Positions 34,113-43,247 of a DNA stretch of 64,000 bases are shown piece after piece (the first letter of the stretch is position 1; every line of letters begins with the position of its first letter). The translations under genes and the position numbers were made by a program. Location: positions 1 through 64,000 of the forward strand of contig NZ_BCPT01000009.1 in NCBI RefSeq assembly GCF_001544095.1, given 5' to 3'. Source of the DNA: Enterococcus casseliflavus NBRC 100478. Its GTDB lineage: Bacteria > Bacillota > Bacilli > Lactobacillales > Enterococcaceae. Under the pieces are notes generated by a model that saw only the letters and a list, made by a program, of their open reading frames with translations, did no database searches and was not told where the DNA came from.

Positions 34113-34176
34113 TCTTCATTGCGAGCAGCTGCATTGACTGTTATGTAAAGAACGCCCACATGAAAGGAAGTAAACA

Positions 34177-34563
34177 ATGAAACTAGATATGGTCGGTATT
34201 ATCACAAAAAACATGGAACAGGCACTGGCTTTTTATCAAGTACTTGGCTTCACGCCATTAGGTCAGCACTCAGAAGATTATATGGAATTAGCAAACGACG
34301 GGGTTCGTATCTCCTTGAATAGCCGCCAGATGGTTGCTGGGATCTACGGACATGCACCAATGACTGTGGGTGATACGATTGAATTAGCCTTTTTATATGA
34401 TTCTCCTGAAGAAGTTGATGCCCTTCATGCAAAAGTCGTTGCTGCTGGGTATCAGTCTTTCAAAGAACCTTGGTCTGCCTTTTGGGGGCAACGCTATGCC
34501 ATTGTCAAAGACATAGACGGCAATCTCTTAAGTTTGTTTGCAACCCTACCTGCCGAAAATTGA
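34177..34563 (+). CDS. VOC family (glyoxalase-like) protein
   Basis: 128 residues forming one VOC domain pair: MKLDMVGIITKNMEQALAFYQVLGF, central IELAFLYDSPEEVDALHAKV, and end FWGQRYAIVKDIDGNLLSLFA. Such proteins bind metals or antibiotics (bleomycin type) or act as enzymes; lack of an obvious first metal His (VGIIT) suggests a binding or divergent enzyme role. AAGGAAG upstream. Follows fosX by 64 bases, so probably the same transcript. Confidence 0.82.
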   Translation: MKLDMVGIITKNMEQALAFYQVLGFTPLGQHSEDYMELANDGVRISLNSRQMVAGIYGHAPMTVGDTIELAFLYDSPEEVDALHAKVVAAGYQSFKEPWSAFWGQRYAIVKDIDGNLLSLFATLPAEN

Positions 34564-34574
34564 TTTAAGCTACG

Positions 34575-34604
34575 ACAGTCGGTCCAATGGAGCGGCTGTT
34601 TTTT
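34575..34604 (+). terminator. Terminator after the VOC gene
   Basis: CAGTCG...CGGCTG stem followed by TTTTTTT. The remaining gap to the SOS promoter is AT-rich without a clear signal. Confidence 0.65.
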
Positions 34605-34767
34605 TATCCGTTTTTCGGGTAAAAAGACAAAACCCCGTATTTATGTCCAATCGAATTCTGATAATCTGAAATGAATGTATTCCTTATAAACCAACGTTTC
34701 CCATCATTATAAAACAAAAATAACTTCTCTATAAAAAAACAAATCCCCCTCATCCGCTCCTGTTCGC

Positions 34768-34797
34768 TTGACAAAAAAGAACAAACGTTCGTATAAT
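34768..34797 (+). promoter_or_regulatory. SOS promoter with LexA box
   Basis: -35 TTGACA (34768-34773), 18-base spacer, -10 TATAAT (34792-34797). The LexA (DinR) box GAACAAACGTTC at 34779-34790 lies between them. Nearly the same block occurs at 50177-50235 in the prophage. Confidence 0.9.
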
Positions 34798-34817
34798 TTC
34801 GGTAAGGAGTGATAAAA

Positions 34818-36212
34818 ATGGGTGGTTTTAATTATGCGCTCGAGCCAAAACGCGATATCTTATTTATTGATGTCAAAAGTTTTTATGCTTCTGTCGAATG
34901 CATCTCTCGTGGATTAGATCCTATCCAAGCGATGCTGGTCGTCATGTCACATTCTGACAATACTGGTAACGGCTTAGTCTTAGCAGCTTCCCCAAAGGCA
35001 AAATCGGTATTGGGGATTTCAAATGTGACTCGCAATGACAACCTGCCGACACATCCCGATTTGTACAAAGCATCGCCGCGTATGAGTTTTTATATCAAAG
35101 AAAACACCAAAGTCAATAATGTCTTTCGCAAATATGTTGGACAAGACGACTTGCTGCTCTATTCGATCGACGAAACGATGATGGATCTGACCCGTACATT
35201 GGATCTTTTCATTCCCGATAAAACGATCTCTCGCGAAGAAAAACGTTGGTTGATTGCCCAGCAAATTCAAAAAGACATTTACGAAACAACGAAATTGTAT
35301 GTCACCATCGGCATTGGCGACAATCCATTGTTAGCAAAACTAGCTTTAGATAACGAATCCAAACACAATCGTTCCTTGATCGCTGAATGGACCTATGACG
35401 ATGTACCGACAAAAGTTTGGCAGATCGCCCCTATGACAGAGTTTTGGGGGATCGGTCGGCGCACAGAAAAACGACTTCACTTGATGGGGATTGAAACGAT
35501 CGAGCAATTGGCTCACGCCAGTCCTGATCTTTTACGCAGTCGCATGGGGATCATTGGCGAGCAGCTCTATCATCACGCCCATGGCATTGATCGCACGATT
35601 TTATCTGAACCGACACCACAAGTGATGGAAAAAAGCTACGGCAATAGCCAAGTCCTACATCGCAATTATTATTTACAAGAAGAAATCGAGATCGTCATCA
35701 AGGAAATGGCGGAGCAAGTTGCCGCTCGGATTCGCCGTCATCATTGTCAGACCGCTTGTATCAATGTTTACATCGGCGTAGCCTTTGGTGAAACTGCCTC
35801 TGGTTTTTCCCGACAAATGAAGATCCCGCCAACTGACAATACCCGCAAACTTGTGGCTCATTGCCTGTTTCTCTTTCGAAAATTTTATACGGGGCAAGTC
35901 GTTCGCCACATTGGTATTACCTATTCAAAATTGTTCTATACAGAAAATGTCCAGTTGGATCTTTTTGAGCAAGCAGAAACGCAGTTGCGCCAGCGTAAAT
36001 TAGATTTGATCATCGATAAGATTCGTGAGAAATATGGCTTCACTTCGATCGTTCATGCCACAAGCCGAATGGAAGGCGCTCGCGCCATTGCTCGCAGCAA
36101 ATTAGTCGGCGGACATGCCGGTGGTCTAGATGGGATCGCTAATATAGGACCCGTCCATCAGCAAAAGGAAAAAGAACCGTTTGCTGATGGTTCGAAAAAT
36201 ACTGGCACTTGA
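34818..36212 (+). CDS. Y-family (UmuC/UvrX-like) translesion DNA polymerase
   Basis: Error-prone damage-bypass polymerase of the Gram-positive UvrX/ImpB type. 464 residues from ATG 34818, with AAGGAG 8 bases upstream; three more in-frame codons upstream overlap that site. Catalytic motifs: DVKSFYASVEC with Asp18, SIDETMMDL near 116-124 with the Asp-Glu pair, helix-hairpin-helix WGIGRRTEKRLHLMGI near 213-228, then the little-finger domain. Single gene behind a LexA-controlled promoter. Intact, so it should be SOS-inducible. Confidence 0.93.
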   Translation: MGGFNYALEPKRDILFIDVKSFYASVECISRGLDPIQAMLVVMSHSDNTGNGLVLAASPKAKSVLGISNVTRNDNLPTHPDLYKASPRMSFYIKENTKVNNVFRKYVGQDDLLLYSIDETMMDLTRTLDLFIPDKTISREEKRWLIAQQIQKDIYETTKLYVTIGIGDNPLLAKLALDNESKHNRSLIAEWTYDDVPTKVWQIAPMTEFWGIGRRTEKRLHLMGIETIEQLAHASPDLLRSRMGIIGEQLYHHAHGIDRTILSEPTPQVMEKSYGNSQVLHRNYYLQEEIEIVIKEMAEQVAARIRRHHCQTACINVYIGVAFGETASGFSRQMKIPPTDNTRKLVAHCLFLFRKFYTGQVVRHIGITYSKLFYTENVQLDLFEQAETQLRQRKLDLIIDKIREKYGFTSIVHATSRMEGARAIARSKLVGGHAGGLDGIANIGPVHQQKEKEPFADGSKNTGT

Positions 36213-36355
36213 TTCGTTTTTCTTTCCTTTTTGCTGACAAATCTTAAGATAACATTAACAAACGGTCCATTTTTTAAAGATTTATGTAATTTCGATTCGC
36301 CCACCTCCCCCTTTGTTCTTTTCTAAGGTACTTTAATAGCAAGGAGTGTGAGCAG

Positions 36356-36631
36356 ATGAAAATTGACAAAATCGAATACAAACGAGTCATCAACGGTGCG
36401 GGACACCTTGAGTACGATTTGCTGCAATATTTAGAAAAGAATCGGGCGACTGCTGCACAAAACCTGAAACAGTCTGAGATCGATTACCTTTTAGAAAAAG
36501 ATATTCAGCATCGTATCATCCAACATGCGCGTAAGAGTTTCTTTGGCGATACGATCGTTTTAAAAGATGAATATGCCGAAGATTATCTTTTATTAAAAAA
36601 GTATACGGATATGTTCCAAGAATCATTCTAA
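36356..36631 (+). CDS. Hypothetical protein
   Basis: 91 residues, charged and helical (LEYDLLQYLEKNRATAAQNLKQSEIDYL near 18-45), no membrane segment or known motif. AAGGAG lies 10 bases before the ATG. It follows the Y-family polymerase by 143 bases and ends at a strong terminator. I cannot assign a family. Confidence 0.7.
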   Translation: MKIDKIEYKRVINGAGHLEYDLLQYLEKNRATAAQNLKQSEIDYLLEKDIQHRIIQHARKSFFGDTIVLKDEYAEDYLLLKKYTDMFQESF

Positions 36632-36665
36632 AAAAAAACGCAGAACCAACTGGTTCTGCGTTTTT
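36631..36665. terminator. Bidirectional terminator
   Basis: AAAAAACGCAGAACCA-AC-TGGTTCTGCGTTTTT between converging genes. Confidence 0.93.
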
Positions 36666-36666
36666 C

Positions 36667-37125
36667 TTATTCTTCGAAATGTTCTTTATAAACATCATCG
36701 ACTGTCTGGTTCGGGTCGATCACGATATAAAGGCTCTTCGTTTTCTCACTGATTTTTGTTGATTGGTATACGTTATCCAATCCTTCCGTATCTTTGTCCT
36801 TATATGGGAAATACACAAGATCCGGTGTACCGTTACGGTAAAGAATTTCCATCCGTTCGATATCTTCATATTTCAACGCACGGGCAAACATCCCTAATTC
36901 AAGCCCACCTAAGTTGATGTCATGCGTTGCCACATGATCGCCTTCTTGGAAGATTTCAATTTTGAACCCAGCACATGGATGAATCTCAACAAATTCGCTT
37001 CCGTGGATGCGGCCAAAACTGGTCGTGATTTGTTTGATCCACAAGTCACCGATGTAACGGCGCTCAATCGTCCATGTTTCTCCATTACGGAAATAAAATT
37101 TTAAAGCTTTCATTTCTCTAGCCAT
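36667..37125 (-). CDS. Hypothetical protein (Lactobacillales, conserved style)
   Basis: 152 residues from ATG 37125, which has AAAGGAG 9 bases upstream; the frame is open to 37191 without a signal. Beta-rich soluble sequence: MKALKFYFRNGETWTIERRYIGDLWIKQI, FVEIHPCAGFKIEIF, then an acidic C-terminus (YKEHFEE). No known motif. Alone, followed by the bidirectional terminator, with the thioesterase gene 67 bases upstream. Confidence 0.72.
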   Translation of the reverse strand: MAREMKALKFYFRNGETWTIERRYIGDLWIKQITTSFGRIHGSEFVEIHPCAGFKIEIFQEGDHVATHDINLGGLELGMFARALKYEDIERMEILYRNGTPDLVYFPYKDKDTEGLDNVYQSTKISEKTKSLYIVIDPNQTVDDVYKEHFEE

Positions 37126-37192
37126 GACAAAACGCTCCTTTTTATTAGTAATACACTTTAATTCTAACACATAGTCGCCATCGGGACACAAA

Positions 37193-37561
37193 TTAACTTT
37201 GTTTTTCGTTGACTTTTTTCATGAACCGAGAGATTTCCACTGCTGCTCGTTGATGCGTCCCATTGGCAATGATCTGTTGTTTCGCGTCTATTACCTGATA
37301 ATGAAATTGGAGCCCCTGTTCTTTTTCCCACTGCACAAGAACTGTGATTGTCGCTCCAACTGGTGAAGGCTTCAAATGATTGATCGAAAACTTTGTACCG
37401 ACGGTAGTAAACCCTTTATCTAAAGTAGGCTCAAGGGCTTCCCAACAGGTGTTTTCCACCATTGCTACCAATCGTGGGGTTGCTAAAACGTCTAATCCCC
37501 CAGAACCCAAAACAGCCGCAGTGTCTTGCTGTCCCACGATAAATTCTTTTTTGCTTTCCAT
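37193..37561 (-). CDS. Hotdog-fold thioesterase, FlK-like
   Basis: 122 residues, a single hotdog domain. The pattern of VLATPRLVAMVENTCWEAL near 26-44, followed by VGTKFSINHLKPSPVGATITV near 54-74, matches fluoroacetyl-CoA-thioesterase-like proteins (family FlK/YbgC-like), with Glu36 and His62 as candidate catalytic residues. True substrate unknown. It sits 7 bases after cca on the same strand, so it is probably cotranscribed with mazG-cca. Confidence 0.78.
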   Translation of the reverse strand: MESKKEFIVGQQDTAAVLGSGGLDVLATPRLVAMVENTCWEALEPTLDKGFTTVGTKFSINHLKPSPVGATITVLVQWEKEQGLQFHYQVIDAKQQIIANGTHQRAAVEISRFMKKVNEKQS

Positions 37562-37568
37562 TTTTCAG

Positions 37569-38783
37569 TTATCCCTCCTTTGCTAAATACGCTTGGACAA
37601 ACGCTAATAGTGCTTCTTTTTCATTAGGGATTTTTCGTGTGATGACTGCAGCTTCGGCAGCGGTCAAGACTTCTTTGAGCCACGGACCAGAAGAACGATC
37701 GATCGTTTGTAGTAAATCACGTCCATTGATCGCCAACTCCTTCAGTGAATGGATCGGCAGCTGCTGATAGCGCTGACTGATTTTTGCTGGATCGTTGGGC
37801 TGATTGTCATAACGCAATAATCCTTCGGCTAAACAGGTTGCTTCTAGACCGAACTGATACAACACTAGGTCATTCCATTCGCCATTTCGACGCGCGAGCA
37901 GTGCTTGATAAGCCGTGTGTACTTGGCGGATGCAGTCATTGGAACATTTCCAAGCTTTTAAAAAGCTGCGGACTGCCTCTGGCGCTAAACCCATTTGGTC
38001 AATGAGCAAAACCCAGGCCGCCGTTTCGTTTTCTAATGGGATCGCTGGCAGGTCTGCCATCCGCAGTAACGCCTCACCGTATTCCCGCAAGCCTGGGCAA
38101 TAGATATAGCATTCGGTTTCTACTAGCGCCCGTAGTGCTTGGTTCCGATGATTGCCTAACAGCAATTTCACGAATTCAATCATGATCCGTTCAACAGAGA
38201 TTTTTCCCAACAAGGCATGATTCGCATGGATAGCAGCCAATGTTTCTGTTTCTAAAACAAAGCCCAATTGACTGACAAAACGCAGCCCCCGCATCATTCG
38301 TAGGGCGTCCTCATGGAAACGTTCCTGGGGGTGACCCACTGCTCGTAAGATTTGATTATCGATATCTGCCAGACCATCGAAAAGATCAATGATGACACCA
38401 TCTTCTTGAAGTGCCAACGCATTGATGGTAAAGTCCCGCCGTTTTAGATCTTCTTTCAGGGAACGGACAAAATCCACTTTGTCGGGTCTGCGGTAATCTT
38501 GATAGGCTGCTTCCGTTCGAAACGTAGTGATCTCATACTGCGCCTGCTCCCACAAAACCAACACCGTTCCATGCTCGATGCCAATGTCAATGGTTCGAGG
38601 AAAAAGCGCCTTGATTTCGGCTGGAAATGCACTGGTAGCAATATCGACATCATGAATCGGCTGGCCTAAGATCGTGTCTCGCACGCTGCCGCCGACAAAG
38701 TATGCTTCATAGCCTGCGGCTTCGATTTTTTTTAAAAGCGGTGCAGCTTCTGCAAATTCTTTTGGTAGTTTAGTCAGTTTCAT
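37569..38783 (-). CDS. cca: CCA-adding tRNA nucleotidyltransferase
   Basis: Adds or repairs the 3' CCA of tRNAs without a template. 404 residues, class II. Nucleotidyltransferase head with YFVGGSVRDTIL near 29-40 and the catalytic DVDIATSA near 46-53; RRPDKVDFVRSLKEDLKRRDFTINALA near 91-117 contains the nucleotide-selection segment; GHPQERFHEDALRMMRGLRF near 151-170. No HD phosphohydrolase domain, as usual for Gram-positives. Overlaps mazG by 14 bases. Confidence 0.96.
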   Translation of the reverse strand: MKLTKLPKEFAEAAPLLKKIEAAGYEAYFVGGSVRDTILGQPIHDVDIATSAFPAEIKALFPRTIDIGIEHGTVLVLWEQAQYEITTFRTEAAYQDYRRPDKVDFVRSLKEDLKRRDFTINALALQEDGVIIDLFDGLADIDNQILRAVGHPQERFHEDALRMMRGLRFVSQLGFVLETETLAAIHANHALLGKISVERIMIEFVKLLLGNHRNQALRALVETECYIYCPGLREYGEALLRMADLPAIPLENETAAWVLLIDQMGLAPEAVRSFLKAWKCSNDCIRQVHTAYQALLARRNGEWNDLVLYQFGLEATCLAEGLLRYDNQPNDPAKISQRYQQLPIHSLKELAINGRDLLQTIDRSSGPWLKEVLTAAEAAVITRKIPNEKEALLAFVQAYLAKEG

Positions 38784-39120
38784 TTACTTTCCCATCTTTT
38801 CTTTCAAAACGATACGCATCCCGCTGATTGAATTTTGCCATATTTTCCTCAAACACTTCAGTCAGGTCGATGTCTAGTGAATTGGCCATGATCATCGTCA
38901 CAAAGAGTACATCACCGAGCTCTTCTGCCACTGTTTTTTCAACTTCATCGCTTTTTTTATTTTTTTCCCCGTAATAGTGATTCACTTCTCGCGCCAATTC
39001 GCCGACTTCTTCGGTCAAACGAGCCATTTGGGCGAGGGGGCTGAAATAGCCAGTTTTGAATTGCTGAATATACGCATCGACTTCTTCTTGCATCGATGCC
39101 AAAGAACGTTTTTCTGTCAT
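38770..39120 (-). CDS. MazG-type nucleotide pyrophosphohydrolase
   Basis: 116 residues from ATG 39120 (an in-frame GTG three codons earlier overlaps the GGTGGAG ribosome site). MazG signature: EEVGELAREVNHYY near 38-51 and EELGDVLFVTMIMANSLDIDLTE near 67-89, supplying the ExxE(12-28)ExxD metal ligands. Resembles Bacillus YpjD, which also lies upstream of cca. Probably cleans non-canonical nucleotides. Confidence 0.9.
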   Translation of the reverse strand: MTEKRSLASMQEEVDAYIQQFKTGYFSPLAQMARLTEEVGELAREVNHYYGEKNKKSDEVEKTVAEELGDVLFVTMIMANSLDIDLTEVFEENMAKFNQRDAYRFERKDGKVNETD

Positions 39121-39257
39121 TTTCTCCACCCTTTCTCGTTTATCTTACCAAAAGAATGGCTGCCTGCCTAGATAGATCCCCCTTCAGGATTTGTTGTGCA
39201 TTCAATGATTTCGTGCTACATTGATACTTGTGGAAGTTGAATAACGGAGGAAACAGG

Positions 39258-40163
39258 ATGCGGGCATTTTTTTCATGGCGAACGATTCGCGATATTGTTT
39301 TGATTATTTTTGGTACAAGTATCTATGGCTTCGGTCTAGTCTATCTAAATATCCCAAATGACTTAGCAGAAGGCGGTGTGACGGGGATCACCTTGATCAT
39401 GCGAGCCTTATGGGGAATCAATCCTGCCATCAGTACACTGATCTTAAATATTCCGATCATTTTGATCGGTGGCAAAATTCTTGGTCGACGCTCATTAGTG
39501 TATACGATTTTAGGAACTTTTGGTTTGTCTTTTTGGTTGGCATTTTGGCAGAGTGTTCCCCTGTTGATCGATCTGCAGCACGATCTGCTGATCGTTGCGC
39601 TCTTGGCTGGTTTGATTGCAGGGATCGGTAGTGGGATCGTCTACAAAGTCGGGGGAACGACTGGTGGAGTCGATGTATTGGCACGTATTTTAGAGAAAAA
39701 CTTTGGGGTGACAATCGGTCGTTCCCTTTTGATCTTTGATGTGTTCGTCCTGTTGCTTTCTTTGACTTATATAGATTTGAACCGCATGATGTATACCTTG
39801 ATTTTTTCTTATGTCTTCACGCGCGTGATCGATTCGATCCTAGATGGCGGCTATTCAGCCAAAGGGATCTTAGTGATCAGCAATCACAGCGAAGAGATGG
39901 CTCCTGTTTTAATGGATGAATTAGAACGAGGCGTCACGTTTTTACAGGGCGAAGGGGCTTACTCAAGAGTGTCGAAACAAATCATTTATATGGTGGTCAG
40001 CGGGCGGGAGATTTCTGAAGTCAAGCGCATCGTTCATGACTTTGATCCGCAAGCGTTTGTTTCTGTCATTAATGTCCATGAAGTCGAAGGTGAAGGCTTT
40101 ACCTACTTAAGACCTAAGTCGCGGTTCTTACAGCGCAAAACCGCTGTTTCTAAAACAAAATAG
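39258..40163 (+). CDS. YitT family membrane protein (DUF161/DUF2179)
   Basis: 301 residues from ATG 39258, with GGAGG 7 bases upstream; the open frame starts 30 bases earlier without a site. Five to six hydrophobic segments in the first 190 residues, with the GGVTGITLIM and KVGGTTGGVDVLA glycine motifs typical of the family; the C-terminal soluble DUF2179 domain includes RGVTFLQGEGAYS and ISEVKRIVHDFDPQAFVSVINVHEV. Transport function suspected in the family, not proven. Confidence 0.92.
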   Translation: MRAFFSWRTIRDIVLIIFGTSIYGFGLVYLNIPNDLAEGGVTGITLIMRALWGINPAISTLILNIPIILIGGKILGRRSLVYTILGTFGLSFWLAFWQSVPLLIDLQHDLLIVALLAGLIAGIGSGIVYKVGGTTGGVDVLARILEKNFGVTIGRSLLIFDVFVLLLSLTYIDLNRMMYTLIFSYVFTRVIDSILDGGYSAKGILVISNHSEEMAPVLMDELERGVTFLQGEGAYSRVSKQIIYMVVSGREISEVKRIVHDFDPQAFVSVINVHEVEGEGFTYLRPKSRFLQRKTAVSKTK

Positions 40164-40170
40164 AGACTGA

Positions 40171-40202
40171 AAAAAGCAGCCCCGGTTAAAGGGCTGCTTT
40201 TT
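40171..40202. terminator. Bidirectional terminator
   Basis: AAAAAGCAGCCC-CGGTTAAA-GGGCTGCTTTTT between yitT (plus) and ypiB (minus). Confidence 0.92.
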
Positions 40203-40207
40203 GCTTG

Positions 40208-40765
40208 TTAACGGCTTTCTTCTTTTTGCTGGAGCAAGTGTCTATTTACTTCATCCGAAAGTTCTAAGAAGGCATCACGATCCCCATTTTCCAAGGCTAG
40301 ATCGATTTGCCGATACAAGGTATCGATTTTGGTTTTTGTTTCTTCTTTTTCAAGATACTGGGTAACATGTTGGGTCATTTCTTGATCCAAGTGGTCGTTC
40401 CAACGTTCATAAGGATTGTCTTCTAAAACTGCTAAATAAAAGGATTGCGACCAAGAATCTGGGAAGAGACATTCAAGATACAAAGGTTGTTTCCAATTCA
40501 TGCGAATCTCATGAAAAATCTGATCAATGTCATAAAAGGTCTGCCCTTCGATGCTCAAGACAAACGGTTCGCCCCCAATTTCTGTACTGCGGACACTCAA
40601 GCCCCGTTTGGCTGCGGCTGCCCCTTCTACAAAATGAACATTGGTCAAGATCGCTTCATGGTTCGCCAGATAGTTTAACACCCAAGAGACTTCTCGGCGG
40701 CTGAAGGAAACGGTCGAAACTAACCAATTAAGAAACTTTTTCTTTTCTTGTACATTGATGTTCAT
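40208..40765 (-). CDS. ypiB: YpiB family protein (UPF0302)
   Basis: 185 residues from ATG 40765, preceded by AGGTGAGAG; a GTG 9 bases earlier is in frame. N-terminal UPF0302 domain (KKKFLNWLVSTVSFSRREVSWVLNYL near 8-33, HFVEGAAAAKRGL), middle FLECLFP-like segment, and a charged C-terminal coil. In Bacillus, ypiB follows ypiA at the end of the aro supraoperon. Here it follows the TPR protein in the same way, with 9 bases between stop and ATG. Function unknown. Confidence 0.88.
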   Translation of the reverse strand: MNINVQEKKKFLNWLVSTVSFSRREVSWVLNYLANHEAILTNVHFVEGAAAAKRGLSVRSTEIGGEPFVLSIEGQTFYDIDQIFHEIRMNWKQPLYLECLFPDSWSQSFYLAVLEDNPYERWNDHLDQEMTQHVTQYLEKEETKTKIDTLYRQIDLALENGDRDAFLELSDEVNRHLLQQKEESR

Positions 40766-40774
40766 TTCTCTCAC

Positions 40775-42034
40775 CTATCTTTCTAATAAGTCCTCCACGA
40801 TCGACTGTACTTCTAAATCACCTGGCTCATGCGCCAAATAATGCTGCAGCAAATGAAGTGCTTCAGGCAAACGCCCTTCTTCACGTAAGAAAATGCCATA
40901 TTCTTTCATAAATGCTGGCTCATGGTGCAAATCAGCATTGGCTTCTTCGTAATAGTTTGCTGCTTTGTCAAAATCTTCCAGCGCATTATACGCTTGCGCC
41001 AAATTCCAAAGGGCATGCGGCTGTTCATTGTCTTCCATTCGTTCGATGGTCCAGATCGCTTCTTGCCAACGCTCTTCATTCAAGTATAAATTACTTAAGG
41101 TCAGTAACGTATCATCTTCTTTGTCACCAGTCTCCAGTGCTTTCAGTAAAAATGATTCTGCTGCTTCACTGTCATGAAGTCGGTAAGCATTCTCGGCAGC
41201 AAAATGATAGAAATCCACTTGATATGGATCTTCATGAATCCCTTCTTCGATCACACGCTGCGCTTCTTCCAGCTGCTCTTCTTCTTGCAATGCTTCTGCA
41301 AGATAAAGATACAAGGCACGGTATTGCGGATTCATGACCCGCAACTGCTGCAAGTAGCGAATCGCTTGTTCATTTTCTTTTAGCTGCAAATAGACTAAAG
41401 CTGTTTGAAAGAGACGCTCATCGGTCTGTTCGTCTTCTAGGCTTGCTTCAAAATATTCCAATGCCTCTTCAAACTTGCCCGCCATACTCAATGATGTACC
41501 AGTCCGTTCAACGATCGAGATCCCCGAAATATCCGTGATTTCTTCTTCCAGCAATCCTTGATAAAGGTCAACGGCTTCTTGATAGCGATCAGTCGAAAAG
41601 GCTAACTCAGCTAAGGCAAACCGTATCAAAGGTTCATCTGGCACAATGCTTTGCGCTTCTTTTAGTTTGGCTTCACTAACTTCAGGGATACCGATCAATT
41701 GGTAAAGATCCGCACTCAATAGCAAGGCTTGCAAATACGCTTCACTGGTCGGTGGTATTTGATCAATATAGGCAAAAGCCGTTTCGATCTGGTCTTCTTC
41801 CATCGCAATTTCTGCTAAAGGAAGCAGCAAAGCTTCATTATCAGGATGTCGTTGCTGCAAGGTTTCAAACAACGTTTTCGCCTCTTCCAAAAAGCCGATC
41901 TGCAATAGTTCATCACCTAAAGCGCCTAATGTCTCATCATCATCTTTTTGCAGAGCTTCGGTAAAATTTAATTGTGCTTCAGCCAGTTCTTCCGCGGCTA
42001 ATGCTTTTAACATTTTTTCACTATATGTTTCCAT
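40775..42034 (-). CDS. Tetratricopeptide-repeat protein, YpiA-like
   Basis: 419 residues, almost entirely TPR-type helical pairs (for example PEVSEAKLKEAQSIVPDEP, AIRYLQQLRVMNPQYRALYLYLAEAL, DFDKAANYYEEANADLHHEPAF), strongly acidic, cytoplasmic. Position before ypiB and length agree with Bacillus YpiA. Directly abuts the AroB-like gene (one base between stop and start region). Likely a protein-interaction scaffold; partner unknown. Confidence 0.88.
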   Translation of the reverse strand: METYSEKMLKALAAEELAEAQLNFTEALQKDDDETLGALGDELLQIGFLEEAKTLFETLQQRHPDNEALLLPLAEIAMEEDQIETAFAYIDQIPPTSEAYLQALLLSADLYQLIGIPEVSEAKLKEAQSIVPDEPLIRFALAELAFSTDRYQEAVDLYQGLLEEEITDISGISIVERTGTSLSMAGKFEEALEYFEASLEDEQTDERLFQTALVYLQLKENEQAIRYLQQLRVMNPQYRALYLYLAEALQEEEQLEEAQRVIEEGIHEDPYQVDFYHFAAENAYRLHDSEAAESFLLKALETGDKEDDTLLTLSNLYLNEERWQEAIWTIERMEDNEQPHALWNLAQAYNALEDFDKAANYYEEANADLHHEPAFMKEYGIFLREEGRLPEALHLLQHYLAHEPGDLEVQSIVEDLLER

Positions 42035-43084
42035 TTAAACCCCTCGAATCTCATTGATTAATCGCTGATAAGTCTCCATCGTCTGGACGAGATCTTTTTC
42101 CTCGATTTTCGTTCTGCCCCCTATTGTACCAACTTTTGCCAAAAATAACAGTTTTTTTTCTTTTTGCTGCAATTCCAGTACATGACTGAAATATTCGCTT
42201 AATGAAAAAGACTCGGGCAATTCGATAGGAAAACCCAATCGGGCAAGCCATTGGCAGAACACGGGCAGATCGACAGTCAATTGCTGCTGCTGGACGGTCC
42301 ACATAAAATGAAACAAAAAGCCAAAGAATAATTTCATCGCATCAGACAACAAGTGCCCATTTTCCGTTCGATAAGCAGCATCGGCAAAGAGTTGGCCAAA
42401 CTCTTCCAATTCGCTGCCTGATTGCTGGTATAGTTGGATCAACCGATCGGTATACGCAGCCAACGAATGTCTCATCAACGCCTGATGACTGGGATAGGTT
42501 CGATAAAGCTCTTTTAAAAACTCACTATCGGCAAGCACGCCACAACGAATCAGAGTCAAAAAATCGACCAATTTCCCATCGATCTGTTTTTCTGCGATCG
42601 TCTGATCGTAAATAACAAATTCGGGTGTATTAGGATTTTCCAGCATCGGGATATCTGGCTTTTTCACAACGATCGCTGTTTCTTTCACACTTTTAGCTAA
42701 GGCCCGCAAGGAAACGGGAATCAGCCAAAGCTGTGTCGTCAGAACCGACGTCGCGTGGATAAAACTGCTCAATGCCAACACGCCTTCATTCCCAAAACCG
42801 ACGATCAACAGCGGCTCTTGTTTTGAAAAGCGACCGAAGAAATCCATTGCAGCTTTAAACTCGCTAAAGTTGTTGCAATACATTTGATTGGTACAAATAT
42901 ACCAATTGACCTCTCGTGGCAAAAACAGGCGGGTCAATTTTTCTGAAAAGCGGTCATAATAGCGCTGATTCGTCAAAATGATCACCTGCTGCGGCTCGAT
43001 CGACTGTTCTCTCATGACCGATGCTAGTGTTTCACCATAAGAAATTTGGGTTTCTTGTTCATTTCGGAAAAAAACAGCTTCCAT
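42035..43084 (-). CDS. Degenerate 3-dehydroquinate synthase-like protein (pseudoenzyme)
   Basis: 349 residues, close to AroB length. By eye it follows AroB along its length: LLIVGFGNEGVLALSSFIHAT stands where AroB has the GGGVVGDLAGF NAD loop, IPVSLRALAKSV where AroB has PTTLLAHDSSVGGK, FVIYDQT for the VIYD strand, and ARLGFPIELPESFSLSEYF...KEKKLLFLAKVGTIGG for the C-terminal KKDKK...GK region. The metal-binding Glu and two His (including HTLGHA) are not found, so it should be inactive. In Bacillus, aroB, ypiA and ypiB belong to one aro supraoperon, which supports descent from it. Alternative: another alcohol-dehydrogenase-like fold protein. Confidence 0.65.
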   Translation of the reverse strand: MEAVFFRNEQETQISYGETLASVMREQSIEPQQVIILTNQRYYDRFSEKLTRLFLPREVNWYICTNQMYCNNFSEFKAAMDFFGRFSKQEPLLIVGFGNEGVLALSSFIHATSVLTTQLWLIPVSLRALAKSVKETAIVVKKPDIPMLENPNTPEFVIYDQTIAEKQIDGKLVDFLTLIRCGVLADSEFLKELYRTYPSHQALMRHSLAAYTDRLIQLYQQSGSELEEFGQLFADAAYRTENGHLLSDAMKLFFGFLFHFMWTVQQQQLTVDLPVFCQWLARLGFPIELPESFSLSEYFSHVLELQQKEKKLLFLAKVGTIGGRTKIEEKDLVQTMETYQRLINEIRGV

Positions 43085-43201
43085 CGGCTCACTCCTTTGC
43101 TACTACTTTCTATTATAACAAGAAGCCGCTTAAACACCTACTAAATCGCTAATGATTAGGAAGTATTTTCCTGTGATTGGTTCAACGATCCGATAAAAAG
43201 C

Positions 43202-43246
43202 AAAAAACATGATTTCCTCTTCTTCCAAAGGAAAATCATGTTTTTT
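43202..43246. terminator. Terminator after ilvA
   Basis: AAAAAACATGATTTCC...GGAAAATCATGTTTTTT, a long stem with T runs on both strands; ends the ilv operon on minus. Confidence 0.88.
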
Positions 43247-43247
43247 C

